64,000 nt of DNA from Ruegeria marisrubri (GTDB lineage Bacteria; Pseudomonadota; Alphaproteobacteria; Rhodobacterales; Rhodobacteraceae): NCBI RefSeq assembly GCF_001507595.1, contig NZ_LQBQ01000034.1:124001-188000 (forward strand), written 5' to 3'. A program made the translations under genes and the position numbers. How positions within the stretch are numbered: the first letter of the stretch is position 1; every line of letters starts with the position of its first letter. The notes below the pieces were generated by a model. It was given only the letters and a program-made list of their open reading frames with translations. It searched no databases and was not told where the DNA came from. This document shows, one piece after another, positions 44,752 to 53,700 of this stretch.

Positions 44752-44830
44752 GATGGGGATGCAGTTGATCCTGCCGTCGTCGCAGGCGCCGAAATGGACG
44801 GTGTCGGGGCCGTCCTCGTTCGGTACGGCC
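44752..44830 (-). pseudogene. Remnant of a third DUF1254/DUF1214 gene
   Basis: On the minus strand the frame reads PNEDGPDTVHFGACDDGRIN then CIPIT followed by a stop. This matches the C-terminal part of the intact protein at 46847-47848 (PNDDGSYTIHFGACDDGRIN) at amino-acid and DNA level, but the protein ends there and no start is left. The rest of 44441-44928 shows no gene. It lies after the alkylsulfatase-like gene in the same orientation, so the operon once held, or recombined with, another copy. Confidence 0.75.
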
Positions 44831-44928
44831 GAGGCCTACCAATCGGTCCTGACCGGGAATGCTCCGTTTTTGGTCTTAGGGTTCTTGTGTGTCGCGGACC
44901 CGCAGGCGGGCCCGTGACGGAAGCTGCA

Positions 44929-46827
44929 TCAGTGATTGTGGAAAAGCGAGCCGACAGGCACGACAACGGCCTCTTCGGGAATATAGCGGTCGAAGAGATC
45001 AATCAGCCGTGCGGCCTCGGTCGCGTCGCCGGAGACCTCGATCTCTCCGTTGGCAATCAGTGCCGCGGGCGTATCCGCACTGGCGAAGATCTTAGCCCAC
45101 GTCTCGCCAGCCAGAGTCAGAACCATATCGGGATCGCGGTAGTGGGTGTCGGGGTCGGCCACGAACTCGGCCACGGCACGGCGAATATGCAGGCCACAGG
45201 AGCTGCCGTCTGCGAAGTCGAACCGCATCATCGCCTCGGTTTCGCCGCTCAGCTCCGGATTTATGCGCACGCGGAAGTGGTCGACATAGGTCGTCGGGGA
45301 GGCCGCGATGACCTCCGGCGCGGGCGGGATGACCTTTGGGAGCACAACCTTACCTTCGAGCGCGAGGGCCTGAGACATCAGGTGCGCGCGATCATTGGCG
45401 CCGGTGGCGACATAGGCCATCTGGCGCAGCGCATCGGCCTTGGCTTGGCGAACCTCGGCGTCCTCGGAATCGAGGCGGTAGAGATAATTCACCAGTTGCG
45501 CGGCCCAGGCGTATTCCTTCTTCTCCATCGCTTCCGCCGCAGCCTCCAGCACCGCCTCGCGGCCCCCCATCAGCGAAACGAGACGCTCGGCCTCGTCCCA
45601 TGGCGCGACCGGTTTGAGGTTTGCAGCGTCGTTGTCGTACCAACCGACGCACTGGTAATGGATCGCGGGCGAATAGCTGGAGATCTCTCCGTAATTCTGC
45701 AAATTGTTCGGTATCTCGTTAAGATACTCCGGGAAGGTGACAAGGTGGCGAAGCTCGTTCGGCCCTCTCCCGCCCAGAATGCCGCGCAGGCTTTGATCGA
45801 GCACGAAGCTCGCACCGTCGAGATAGCCTTCCAGCGTCCTCTGGATGTATTCCTTGCCGACGATGGGGCGGGTGGCGGCAGAGATCAGGACTTCGGGTTG
45901 CAGGTCGCGGTTCTGCTTGAGGCCTGCGAGCCACTCGCGGGGGTCTCGGAAGATGTCGCCGCGAACCGAGTAAAGCTGCGGCGGGCTCGACCAGAGCATG
46001 GTGGTGAGCAGGATCTCGCGCTCCGGCAGCCAGACGGTGGTGTGCACCTTGTCGTCCGAGCCGTACCGCGTGAAGAACTGCATCTTCACGCCGAGGACGT
46101 CCATTTCCTGCCCGTCCTCGACAGGCGTGTTCACCGGCATGAAGGCGCCCTCGTCGGGCTCGAGGGTGGTGGGGACAACCCAAGCGTCCGGTCCCTCGCT
46201 GGGCATGAAGGCGTTGAACTGGATCATCAAACGTGCCGTCAGATAGGGCCCGATTTCAGGGAAATATGCCGGCGCTCCACCGGCGTTCGCCTCGACCACG
46301 TCATTCAGGTCGGGATGGCCGATCACCATGACATCGTCGTCTCCGTCGGCGAGCACACCGGCCCCGAAACAGGTATGCGAGTGGCCGTAGATGATCGCCT
46401 TGACCGGTTTATCGGAGACGGTGCGCAGCGCCTCGAACATCAACTCGCCATCGTGCCTGGTGTCGCCGGTGTCAAAGGCGATCAGCCCCTCGGGCGTGTC
46501 AATGACCGCCATCGGCGCAAGCCCGTAGCCGCCAAAGACCCAGACCCCTTCCGCCGGGGTTTCGATGGTGGGTTCGGGCCATGCGACCGTATCGATGCCG
46601 TCGAGAAGCCGTTTGTTGGTGATGGCACCGTTCTTGGCAGTGGCCAATTCCACCGGCGCACCCATATAGGCGTCGATCTGCGCGGTGGACGTCGAAATGT
46701 CCCACGAGCCGGGCGAACGAGCCGCGGCTGGGGACGGGGCGAGCCCGCCCGCAGCAGACACGGTGGCAAGAGCCGCACCGGAGGTCAGGAGATCACGGCG
46801 GGTGAGGCCAATGCACTTTTCGCACAT
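44929..46827 (-). CDS. Alkyl/aryl-sulfatase-like MBL-fold protein with altered metal motif
   Basis: A 632-residue exported protein with a twin-arginine leader (GLTRRDLLTSGAALATVSAAG). It has the SdsA1-type layout: metallo-beta-lactamase domain, dimerisation domain (GREAVLEAAAEAMEKKEYAWA) and C-terminal SCP2-like domain (MRFDFADGSSCGLHIRRAV). The metal box should read HxHxDH, but here it is His149-Ser-His151-Thr-Cys153-Phe154, so the Asp and last His are replaced. Activity as an alkylsulfatase is therefore uncertain; a Cys ligand or different chemistry is possible. It is last in an operon with two DUF1254/DUF1214 genes. Confidence 0.88.
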   Translation of the reverse strand: MCEKCIGLTRRDLLTSGAALATVSAAGGLAPSPAAARSPGSWDISTSTAQIDAYMGAPVELATAKNGAITNKRLLDGIDTVAWPEPTIETPAEGVWVFGGYGLAPMAVIDTPEGLIAFDTGDTRHDGELMFEALRTVSDKPVKAIIYGHSHTCFGAGVLADGDDDVMVIGHPDLNDVVEANAGGAPAYFPEIGPYLTARLMIQFNAFMPSEGPDAWVVPTTLEPDEGAFMPVNTPVEDGQEMDVLGVKMQFFTRYGSDDKVHTTVWLPEREILLTTMLWSSPPQLYSVRGDIFRDPREWLAGLKQNRDLQPEVLISAATRPIVGKEYIQRTLEGYLDGASFVLDQSLRGILGGRGPNELRHLVTFPEYLNEIPNNLQNYGEISSYSPAIHYQCVGWYDNDAANLKPVAPWDEAERLVSLMGGREAVLEAAAEAMEKKEYAWAAQLVNYLYRLDSEDAEVRQAKADALRQMAYVATGANDRAHLMSQALALEGKVVLPKVIPPAPEVIAASPTTYVDHFRVRINPELSGETEAMMRFDFADGSSCGLHIRRAVAEFVADPDTHYRDPDMVLTLAGETWAKIFASADTPAALIANGEIEVSGDATEAARLIDLFDRYIPEEAVVVPVGSLFHNH

Positions 46828-46846
46828 GGGGGGGGACTCCTTCGGG

Positions 46847-47848
46847 TTACGTCACAGGCTCGAGGTGCGGGAAAGTCCAGCTGCCGTCGAGGATCTCCTC
46901 ACGCGGCTGGTAGAGACGGATCGTGTAGTTCCACCCCTCGGTAATGGGGATGCAGTTGATCCGGCCGTCGTCGCAGGCGCCGAAATGGATGGTGTAGGAG
47001 CCGTCGTCATTCGGGGTGGCGGAGGTCTGGTTGTAGCTGTTGCGGCCGAGGTCGTTTGGCGCGAGGTAGCCCTCGGCGTCGTAGACGGTGATCGACCAGA
47101 AGGCGTCCACGGGGACGTCCTTTACAGTGACCGCGTAGGGCGTCTCGCCGTCGTTCATCTCGACGGCGTCGACTAGGGCTTCCGCCATCGCGCCCGGCTG
47201 CCCTCCCCAGCCCGCAAGCCCCACGAGGTGTTCAAGAGGATCGATGTCTCCGCTGCGACCGTAGGATTTGCTGGACTCGACACCGACGACCTCGGCGAGA
47301 TCGCTGATCGCTCGGCGCGCTTTGCTGAGGGCTGCCAGATCCCAATCCGGTGCCTCGAAAAGGCCCGCGCTCCCGCCTTCAATCGAGATCCCGTCTTGCG
47401 CGGCCTTGGCTCGAGCGAGATCATCCGGGTCTGAAACGTCAACAAATGTGCGAAACAGAAGAAGCGCGAAACGCGAGCCAGCTTCCTCCTCCGTCAGTTC
47501 ATAGACCCCCGGCGACGCATGTCCGAAGTTGAAGTGATCCTGGTTGATCACCAGAACCGACTGAAATCGGTTTCCCGCCTTGGGCAAGGTGACGGTCAGG
47601 GGCTCGGATAGATCGACCACCACGCCGGAATAGAGCGTGTCCTGGTTGGCCCGGATAACAGGTTGCGGCTTGTCAGCTTCGGTCGTTGTGCGTTCATGGA
47701 ACAGCGTTCCGATCCCGATGTCGTTATCCGCCATGATCGCCCGGAACATCGTGTCGGTCTCGGCGCGCGCAAGGTTCTGGATCGTGATGTCCTCGGCGAG
47801 GGCGGGAACTGGCACGCAAAGCGCAAGAGCAAGCAAAAGACGTTTCAT
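46847..47848 (-). CDS. Periplasmic DUF1254/DUF1214 protein A
   Basis: A 333-residue protein with signal peptide MKRLLLALALCVPVPALA. The N-part is DUF1254 (QPVIRANQDTLYSGVVVDLSEPLTVTLP), the C-part DUF1214 (VPVDAFWSITVYDAEGYLAPND, CIPITEGWNYTIRLYQPREEILDGSW). Such proteins are widespread next to sulfatases and hydrolases but have no established reaction. It is 15 bases after its paralogue and 19 before the alkylsulfatase-like gene. Confidence 0.9.
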   Translation of the reverse strand: MKRLLLALALCVPVPALAEDITIQNLARAETDTMFRAIMADNDIGIGTLFHERTTTEADKPQPVIRANQDTLYSGVVVDLSEPLTVTLPKAGNRFQSVLVINQDHFNFGHASPGVYELTEEEAGSRFALLLFRTFVDVSDPDDLARAKAAQDGISIEGGSAGLFEAPDWDLAALSKARRAISDLAEVVGVESSKSYGRSGDIDPLEHLVGLAGWGGQPGAMAEALVDAVEMNDGETPYAVTVKDVPVDAFWSITVYDAEGYLAPNDLGRNSYNQTSATPNDDGSYTIHFGACDDGRINCIPITEGWNYTIRLYQPREEILDGSWTFPHLEPVT

Positions 47849-47863
47849 CGTTAATCCTTTCTG

Positions 47864-48925
47864 TCAGTTCACAGCTTCGACAGCCGGGAAGACCCAGCTG
47901 CCGTCGAGGATCTCGGGGCCGGGCTGGTACATCCGCACCGTATAGTTCCAGCCCTCCATGATCGGCAGGCAGTTCACGCGACCATCGTCGCAGCCGCCAA
48001 AGTGGACCGTCATTGAGCCGTCGTCGTTACGTTCGCCCATGACGGAATTCACGATGTAGCCATCAATGGCGTTTGGCTCGAAGAAGCCCTCGGCATTGTA
48101 AAGGCTGACCGACCAGAAGGCGCCCACCGGAACCTCGGCAGGCATTTCGAGTTTGTATTCGCCGACCGGCAGCCTGGGCTCGACACCCAGATAGAAGGCC
48201 TCCTCTTCCGGCAGCAGACCCCAGCCAACCGCCGTGACGAGAAAGTGCAGCAACGGGTCGACGTCATCCTTGGCTCCGGCGGCGCCACGGGTTCCCGCCG
48301 TGGCATAGCGGCCCAGTTCCAGCGCCGCCCGCACAAGACCCTCGAAGCTTTCCTCGTCGTAGTTCGGCAGGATGAAAGGATCGGCTGAGGCCGCCTCGAT
48401 CGTCATCGCGTCCTGAAGAGCGTTGACCGCCGCAATGTCACCGGGGTCGTCGGCGTCGACCAGAGTGCGAATGAAGACGATGACGTAAGGGGTGTCGAAC
48501 GTCTCCATATCGAGCGAGTAGGTTCCGCCGCCATGGAAAACTTCGTTCACATAGTGGTCCTGGTTCACGACCATCGCTGACATGTACCTCTCGCCCGCCT
48601 CCGGCAGCGTCAGCGTCGCGCCCTCGCTGATGTCGACGACCACGGTGCTGTAGACCGTATCGCGATTCATCCGGATCGTTGGCTGGTCGTCGACCGGGGC
48701 CGGCTCGCGGAAATGGAAAAAGCGATTAACGCCACCGGCGAGTGCCACGTATTTGTCGAGTTCGATATCCGTGGCCGCTCGGACGAAATTGTCCACGTTG
48801 ACCGAGACCTCGCGCGCCTCCAACAGAGCGTCGAGATTGTCGTCGGCCAGTTGTCCAATGGATGGCGCGGCCACAAGCGCGGCGACGACAGTTACGACGA
48901 AAGGGCGTAACAGCTTGCTCTTCAT
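47864..48925 (-). CDS. Periplasmic DUF1254/DUF1214 protein B
   Basis: A 353-residue paralogue of the downstream gene, with signal peptide MKSKLLRPFVVTVVAALVAAPSIG. DUF1254 part: QPTIRMNRDTVYSTVVVDIS; DUF1214 part: VPVGAFWSVSLYNAEGFFEPN and LPIMEGWNYTVRMYQPGPEILDGSW. The two products align over the full length but differ clearly, so the duplication is old. First gene of the minus-strand sulfatase operon; divergent from the AraC gene at 49078. Confidence 0.9.
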   Translation of the reverse strand: MKSKLLRPFVVTVVAALVAAPSIGQLADDNLDALLEAREVSVNVDNFVRAATDIELDKYVALAGGVNRFFHFREPAPVDDQPTIRMNRDTVYSTVVVDISEGATLTLPEAGERYMSAMVVNQDHYVNEVFHGGGTYSLDMETFDTPYVIVFIRTLVDADDPGDIAAVNALQDAMTIEAASADPFILPNYDEESFEGLVRAALELGRYATAGTRGAAGAKDDVDPLLHFLVTAVGWGLLPEEEAFYLGVEPRLPVGEYKLEMPAEVPVGAFWSVSLYNAEGFFEPNAIDGYIVNSVMGERNDDGSMTVHFGGCDDGRVNCLPIMEGWNYTVRMYQPGPEILDGSWVFPAVEAVN

Positions 48926-49077
48926 GCAAATTCTCCGATTTCTCTTTTGGGTGTGCAGCGGTGTCGGGCTCCCTCAGCCGTGCGAAAAGACGAACTGGAC
49001 CTGCAGGCGGAATGATTCGCGCAAGCTCTTGAAAATGTTAGCATAGATTTCGGGATCATTTTGCGACAGGATGAAAT

Positions 49078-50094
49078 ATGGCTGTTCCCATGGTGAACCT
49101 CGTCGAGTTCGCGCACGTGCTCGACCTGCTCGACGGCATTGCGTCTCCGGCGATCGTGAACCGGGCCCTGCAGGCGGAAGGACTGAGAAGGAACGCGTTC
49201 GATCCAGATGGTGGTTTCCTGCCCTACGATCTCGAGGCGCGCGTGATCGAGCATGTCGCCCGGGCCATCGGGGATGCTACCCTCGGAACCCGCCTTGCAC
49301 AGCAATTCGACTACGCCACCTACGACGCCTATGCGCGTTACGTCCTGGGTGCGAAGGACTTGGAAGGCGCCCTCTCTCGTGGACGACGGGCGTTCGGCCT
49401 GACGCATCCCGGCTCGGAAATCCTGCTGCACCGACAGGAACGGCACTTGCTCGTCGGACGAAGAACGCAGCTGAACAGTGTCAAAGGACATCGCCATCTC
49501 GATGACGGCGCGATCCTGATCATCGGCGGGGTGATCCGACACTTCCTCGGGCCCGACTGGCGCCCGGCATGGATCGAAGCCACGGGCACGGACGGCATCA
49601 GCACGACCTATCTGCAGGAGACGATCGGCGCGCCGGTCCGCGCCGGTGCCCAGATGCCCGCATTGGCGATCCCGGAGAGCGACCTCTCCACCCCGAACCC
49701 GAGCCCGCCGGGCGCCCGTCAGCGGGTGGGGTTCACCGAGCTACCGTCGCTGATGCGGGTGGATCCGCCCGAAACGATGGCGGCGGCGGTGGAGCAAGTG
49801 CTGCGCACCCAGTTTGTGCTCGGGGATCTGTCGGAGGAGGGCGTCGCGAGCCGCCTGTCGCTTAGCCGGCGGAGCCTGCAACGCGCGCTCAAGACGGAAG
49901 CGACGTCTTTTCGCGAGGTCAAGGCAAGGTTCCTCGAGCAGCGTGCCCGCGCCCTTCTGGCCGAGACCGATCTGGATATTCCAACCATCGCCCGCGCACT
50001 GGGTTACGACGAGCCCCACAGCTTCCGCCGCGCCTTCCGCGCGTGGACAGGCCTGACGCCCCATGCATACAGATTGGCGGTGCGCCGGAAATGA
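49078..50094 (+). CDS. AraC-family regulator with arabinose-binding-like N-domain
   Basis: A 338-residue regulator: N-domain with YDAYARYVLGAKDLEGALSRG and C-terminal HTH pair VASRLSLSRRSLQRALKTEA and IPTIARALGYDEPHSFRRAFRAWTGLTP. It resembles the regulator at 39081 in layout. Divergent from the DUF1254 operon with 152 bases between starts, it is the obvious candidate regulator of that operon. CAGGATG before the ATG supports the start. Confidence 0.9.
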   Translation: MAVPMVNLVEFAHVLDLLDGIASPAIVNRALQAEGLRRNAFDPDGGFLPYDLEARVIEHVARAIGDATLGTRLAQQFDYATYDAYARYVLGAKDLEGALSRGRRAFGLTHPGSEILLHRQERHLLVGRRTQLNSVKGHRHLDDGAILIIGGVIRHFLGPDWRPAWIEATGTDGISTTYLQETIGAPVRAGAQMPALAIPESDLSTPNPSPPGARQRVGFTELPSLMRVDPPETMAAAVEQVLRTQFVLGDLSEEGVASRLSLSRRSLQRALKTEATSFREVKARFLEQRARALLAETDLDIPTIARALGYDEPHSFRRAFRAWTGLTPHAYRLAVRRK

Positions 50095-50122
50095 GCGGAC
50101 GACATGGCAGGGAGGGATAGAC

Positions 50123-50968
50123 ATGAACTATACCGAGGCGGTCGACCTCTACTCGGGTTTCGCCGAACCCCTTCTGTCCTTTCCCGTCATCGTCGCCCTT
50201 CTCCTGGTCGCGCTTCCAGCGGCGGCCTTCGTCGGGTTCCACTTGGGCAACGTCGAGTATCGCCGTCGGGGATACAACAAGGTCCCGGCAGAGCAGGTCC
50301 CGGGGGGCACGTCGCTCGGGGCGATGCTCGCGCTGCTGGGACTTCTCCTGGGCTTCGCCTTCAGCTCGGCCCTCGGCTGGCGCGAGGCGCGGCAATCCAC
50401 TCTCGTAGACGAGGCCATGGCGATCAGCACCGCCTTCCTCACAGCCGATCTCCTCGACGATCCTGGACGCACCGAGCTCCAGACCCGCATCGTCACCTAT
50501 GCGCAAACGCGGCTCGCGACCCGGGACGATATCGCGACCCGGGAGGCTTGGACCGACTTCCTTTCGCGAACGTTCGCGGCCCAGGCAGAGATCTGGCCCG
50601 CCACCCGGCGTGCGATGGATGCGGAGATATCGGACCCGGTACGCACCGCCGTCGCGCGGAGCGTCACGGACATGCTCGATGCGCATACCCAACGTATCGC
50701 TGCAGCCGCCGAGCAGATCCCGCCACCGGCGAAGCTGATGATCGTCCTCGTCGCCGTGTTCGCTATCCTCATCGTCGGCAATCGCTCCGCGCTGCAGGGG
50801 CGCCCTCTGACCTGGCGCACCTTCGTTTTCGCCGCCGTGCTTTCGGTCGTGATGATCGTCATCTACGATCTCGACCGCACGCTGGAGGGGACGATGCGCG
50901 TCAACCCCGACACCCTGCGCGCGACGATCCACGACCTGGAGACAAGCTTAGCCGTTCGGGGTGGCTAA
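50123..50968 (+). CDS. Bestrophin-like (DUF4239) membrane protein
   Basis: The 281-residue product from MNYTEAVDLYSGFAEPLLSF has four hydrophobic segments (VIVALLLVALPAAAFVGF, ASLGAMLALLGLLLGFAFS-type, LMIVLVAVFAILIVG, FVFAAVLSVVMIVIYDL) and the DUF4239 features WREARQSTLVDEAMAIST and IYDLDRTLEGTM. The family is distantly related to bestrophin channels; function unknown. It follows the AraC gene by 28 bases. Confidence 0.82.
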   Translation: MNYTEAVDLYSGFAEPLLSFPVIVALLLVALPAAAFVGFHLGNVEYRRRGYNKVPAEQVPGGTSLGAMLALLGLLLGFAFSSALGWREARQSTLVDEAMAISTAFLTADLLDDPGRTELQTRIVTYAQTRLATRDDIATREAWTDFLSRTFAAQAEIWPATRRAMDAEISDPVRTAVARSVTDMLDAHTQRIAAAAEQIPPPAKLMIVLVAVFAILIVGNRSALQGRPLTWRTFVFAAVLSVVMIVIYDLDRTLEGTMRVNPDTLRATIHDLETSLAVRGG

Positions 50969-51441
50969 CCGGTAGAGACCATGTACAGCACAAGCATTGC
51001 CGATCCGCGCAACCAGAACTGGTCGGTCGCCGGCAAAGCCCCAGACTACGACACCCGCCTGAGACTAGCGCACCTCCTCAACGCAGCGAAGTCAATGAAT
51101 ATGAAATGCGGGGCCGGAGGGTCCCGAGACCAGCTCCTTTCGACGTATCGCCGCCAATGGCCGCAATGGCGAAAGTTCGATTTCTGTTCCATCTCACCGA
51201 GCGCCACTGTGGTCGAAATGTTCAGCCTGGGCTCTCAAAAAAACACCAGATGCCAGTGGCTTACAAGTAATTCACCAAATCGGCGCAGTCATCAGGTTCA
51301 GAGAATTCGGACCTCAGAGAACGGTTTCGGGCCTGTTTATGCCGAACGAGGTGAATAGCCCAATCGCTATTAACCCTCAAAAACAAAAAGAAATTCCGGG
51401 GATACCCGCAAGCGGAGAAACAGTTGTTGAGGTCAGGTGGC
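50969..51441. other. Spacer left of the IS6 element
   Basis: No gene, RNA or clear terminator can be supported. Several short frames exist but none has a ribosome site or recognisable product. Composition is more AT-rich toward the IS end, as expected for insertion debris. Confidence 0.4.
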
Positions 51442-52253
51442 GGTGCTATCAGACAGATTCTAACCAGTCTCCACAAGGACAGGATGCTTGCCCTTTATTC
51501 CGCGCAGAGACCGCGCCACTCGGCGAGGGCGGCGCGGTTCAGCTTGAAATTTGGTCTTGAGGAGAGGCTTCTCTCCGAATTGAACAGGTTGTAGACCGAG
51601 GCGTGGACGGCGGCGAATTTCTGTAAACTTCGCATCCGCCGGAAACGCAACATCGCTCGTTCTCGTCGTCGGAAAGGCAGGTGCGAATTCTCAGCGCGGT
51701 TGTTCGCCCAGCGTCCCGTCTCCTGCCGATGGTCAGCGCCCAGCTCTTTCAGAGCGGCGCCATAGGATCTGAGTCGATCAGTAACAATGATCTCGGGGCA
51801 TCCGTGCTTGCGCATTGCTTTCCTTAGGAATTTCAGCGCGGCCTTCTTGTCACGCGTCTTTGTGACGAAGCTTTCCAGAACCTCGCCTTCGTGATCGACG
51901 GCGCGCCACAGGTAACGACGTTCACCGTTGATCTTCACGAACATCTCGTCGAGGTGCCAGCGCCAGCGGCTCGACTTCAGGCCCTCGACGCGACGTTTTC
52001 TGATCTCATTGGCGAACAGCGGACCAAACCGGTGCCACCAGAACCGGATCGTCTCGTGGCTGACGTCGATACCGCGTTCATGGAGCAGGTCTTCGACATT
52101 GCGAAGCGAGAGCGGGAAGCGAACGTACAGCATCACGGCCAGCCGGATGATCTCGGGGCTGGTCTTGAAGTACTTGAACGGGGATCTCTTCGTCATAATC
52201 GGACGTTAGGTGGCGCCTGCCTCCGCGGCAAGCCGTGTTCCTCTGACAGGGCC
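51442..52253 (-). mobile_element. IS6-family insertion sequence
   Basis: About 812 bp bounded by imperfect inverted repeats: GGTGCTATCAGA at the left end and, reading inward from the right, GGCCCTGTCAGA. One transposase gene fills it. IS6 elements usually make an 8-bp target duplication; none is seen (CAGGTGGC left, GATTTAAA right), so flanking DNA was rearranged or lost, as after replicative fusion or deletion. It truncates the gene remnant to its right. Confidence 0.8.
51495..52196 (-). CDS. IS6-family DDE transposase
   Basis: A 233-residue transposase. N-terminal HTH (DLLHERGIDVSHETIRFWWHR), DDE residues in WHLDEMFVKINGERRYLWRA, IVTDRLRSYGAAL and NNRAENSHLPFRRRERAM. Length and motifs match IS26/IS6100 relatives. 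It looks intact and may be active. Confidence 0.95.
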   Translation of the reverse strand: MTKRSPFKYFKTSPEIIRLAVMLYVRFPLSLRNVEDLLHERGIDVSHETIRFWWHRFGPLFANEIRKRRVEGLKSSRWRWHLDEMFVKINGERRYLWRAVDHEGEVLESFVTKTRDKKAALKFLRKAMRKHGCPEIIVTDRLRSYGAALKELGADHRQETGRWANNRAENSHLPFRRRERAMLRFRRMRSLQKFAAVHASVYNLFNSERSLSSRPNFKLNRAALAEWRGLCAE

Positions 52254-52388
52254 GATTTAAATCCGGCCCTCAAGGCATTGGAAGAAAGCGATATTGCGCG
52301 TTTGGTGGAGCAACCTTCAAGCCCAACCGGCGGGCGGCGCTCTCGCCTCTATATCGTCAATCCGGCGATCCACCAGGCAGGCGCATGA
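52254..52388 (+). pseudogene. 3' remnant of a gene cut by the IS6 element
   Basis: The frame directly after the IS end reads LNPALKALEESDIARLVEQP then TGGRRSRLYIVNPAIHQAGA and a stop. The ending (GGRRS-x-x-Y-x-VNP) is typical of C-termini of plasmid or phage primase/helicase-like DUF3987 proteins. The 5' part is gone. Family assignment is tentative. Confidence 0.55.
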
Positions 52389-52670
52389 CCAGCCCCATGA
52401 CAAGTCTGACAAAACTGACAGAACCCTTTGGCGGCCAAGTTTTGTCGGTTGTGTCGGTTTTGTCAGGCCAATCAATAGACGGTGGGAAGCGGGCCTTCAC
52501 TGCGGAGTGTGCCAATGTCTGCCGTGCGGACTTTGCCGCCTTTCGAAGGGAGCCAGCCAACGACCGGTTTTTGAACGCGTCGATTCGGGAATTTCGCACT
52601 CAGCCGTGCTCGAAAATACCGAACTCGCGTTGTACAGAATTTTGTAAACATGGTAGCGGATTGCTTAAAA
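52385..52670 (+). pseudogene. Decayed small ORF after the DUF3987-like remnant
   Basis: An ATG at 52385 overlaps the previous stop, and the frame begins MTSPMTSLTKLTEPFGGQVL with a Thr/Ser-rich TKLT-type start like small proteins that follow DUF3987 genes in mobile DNA. The frame then runs without sense into the antisense of the GlxA-type gene. I regard it as a non-functional leftover. Confidence 0.35.
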
Positions 52671-53600
52671 TCATACCTGTTGGTCCCGAAGCGGATCGGT
52701 TGCGAAATTTTTGCGCAGACTGCGCGTCAGTGTGGTGGTGTTTGCGAAGCCGCAACGCAGAGCAACCTGATCGGTTGAGAGGTCGCTGTAGCGGAGCAGT
52801 TCGCGGGCACGAGCCAGACGAAGCAGTAAGTAGTATCGCCCCGGTGTGGTCTGCAATTCTGCCCAGAACAGACGGCGTAAGGACCGTTCGGATATATTGG
52901 CCTGTTCCGCCAGTAAAGGGATAGATTGCGTCGTTTCGAGCGCTTCGGACATGAGAACCACGACTCGCTTAAGCCGTGGCGACACCGCTTGTGACAAGGC
53001 CTGATCGGGATAGGAGGCACCGTGGCGTCTGGCGTTATCGTGCAGGAACATTGCACCAGCGTCAAACGCGATAGGGGCACCGAACCGATCCCGAATGAAT
53101 AGAAGCATCAGATCAAGAGCCGCTGCAGCGCTGCCACATGACCAGAAACGCCCATCCTGCACATGGCGGTCAGGGAGAACCTCAACTTTGGGAAACTCCT
53201 CAGCGAACTCCTCAAGCAGCTGCCAATGCAACGTAGCCTTCCGAGCGTTCAAGAACCCACCTCGCGCCAAAACCCAGGCACCGGTATCGGCGGCGATCAC
53301 TGTTGCGCCCTGCATCAATTGTCCAAGATTGCGAGTGGGGGTCATACCTTTGACGTCGCGAAAAGCGTCGCCACCAATGATAATGACCAGATCGGGTTTG
53401 GGGGAGTCCGCGATCGGCATTTCCGGTGAAACGCTCAAACCGCTGGAGCTGGTCACAGCACGGTCACCATCTGTCAGGATGTTCCAGCGGATATCTGCAC
53501 CAGTTTGATCGCGCACCACCCGCAACGGTTCAAGCAGGCAGGCAAGCACCATGTTGGAAAAGGCATCGCATAGGAAAATAGAGACGTGGATGGAGCGCAC
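52671..53600 (-). CDS. GlxA-family (DJ-1/PfpI plus AraC) transcriptional regulator
   Basis: A 309-residue regulator with an N-terminal class I amidotransferase-like domain lacking catalysis (VHVSIFLCDAFSNMVLA-like start, PDLVIIIGGDAF, TVIAADTGAWVLARGGFL) and a C-terminal AraC HTH pair (IPLLAEQANISERSLRRLFWAEL, TDQVALRCGFANTTTLTRSLRKNF). Relatives (GbdR, CdhR, ArgR types) control glycine betaine, carnitine and amino-acid catabolism. It faces away from the CoA-transferase gene with about 100 bases between, and is likely its regulator. Confidence 0.9.
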   Translation of the reverse strand: MRSIHVSIFLCDAFSNMVLACLLEPLRVVRDQTGADIRWNILTDGDRAVTSSSGLSVSPEMPIADSPKPDLVIIIGGDAFRDVKGMTPTRNLGQLMQGATVIAADTGAWVLARGGFLNARKATLHWQLLEEFAEEFPKVEVLPDRHVQDGRFWSCGSAAAALDLMLLFIRDRFGAPIAFDAGAMFLHDNARRHGASYPDQALSQAVSPRLKRVVVLMSEALETTQSIPLLAEQANISERSLRRLFWAELQTTPGRYYLLLRLARARELLRYSDLSTDQVALRCGFANTTTLTRSLRKNFATDPLRDQQV

Positions 53601-53700
53601 TGGCAGAACTGATCCTATTTTTGGCAGGATAAGTATGAAGCAGGCTCGATGAATTTGCTAGAGTCATTGGTAAAGCCCACCAGATTAGGATCAATTGACC

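Noticed and set aside
44503-46944. 813-codon open frame on the plus strand opposite the alkylsulfatase-like gene
   Set aside because: Antisense of a well-supported exported protein; composition is typical of shadow frames.
50980-51358. Frame of about 125 codons after the bestrophin-like gene
   Set aside because: No ribosome site or recognisable sequence, and it lies in likely insertion debris left of the IS6 element.
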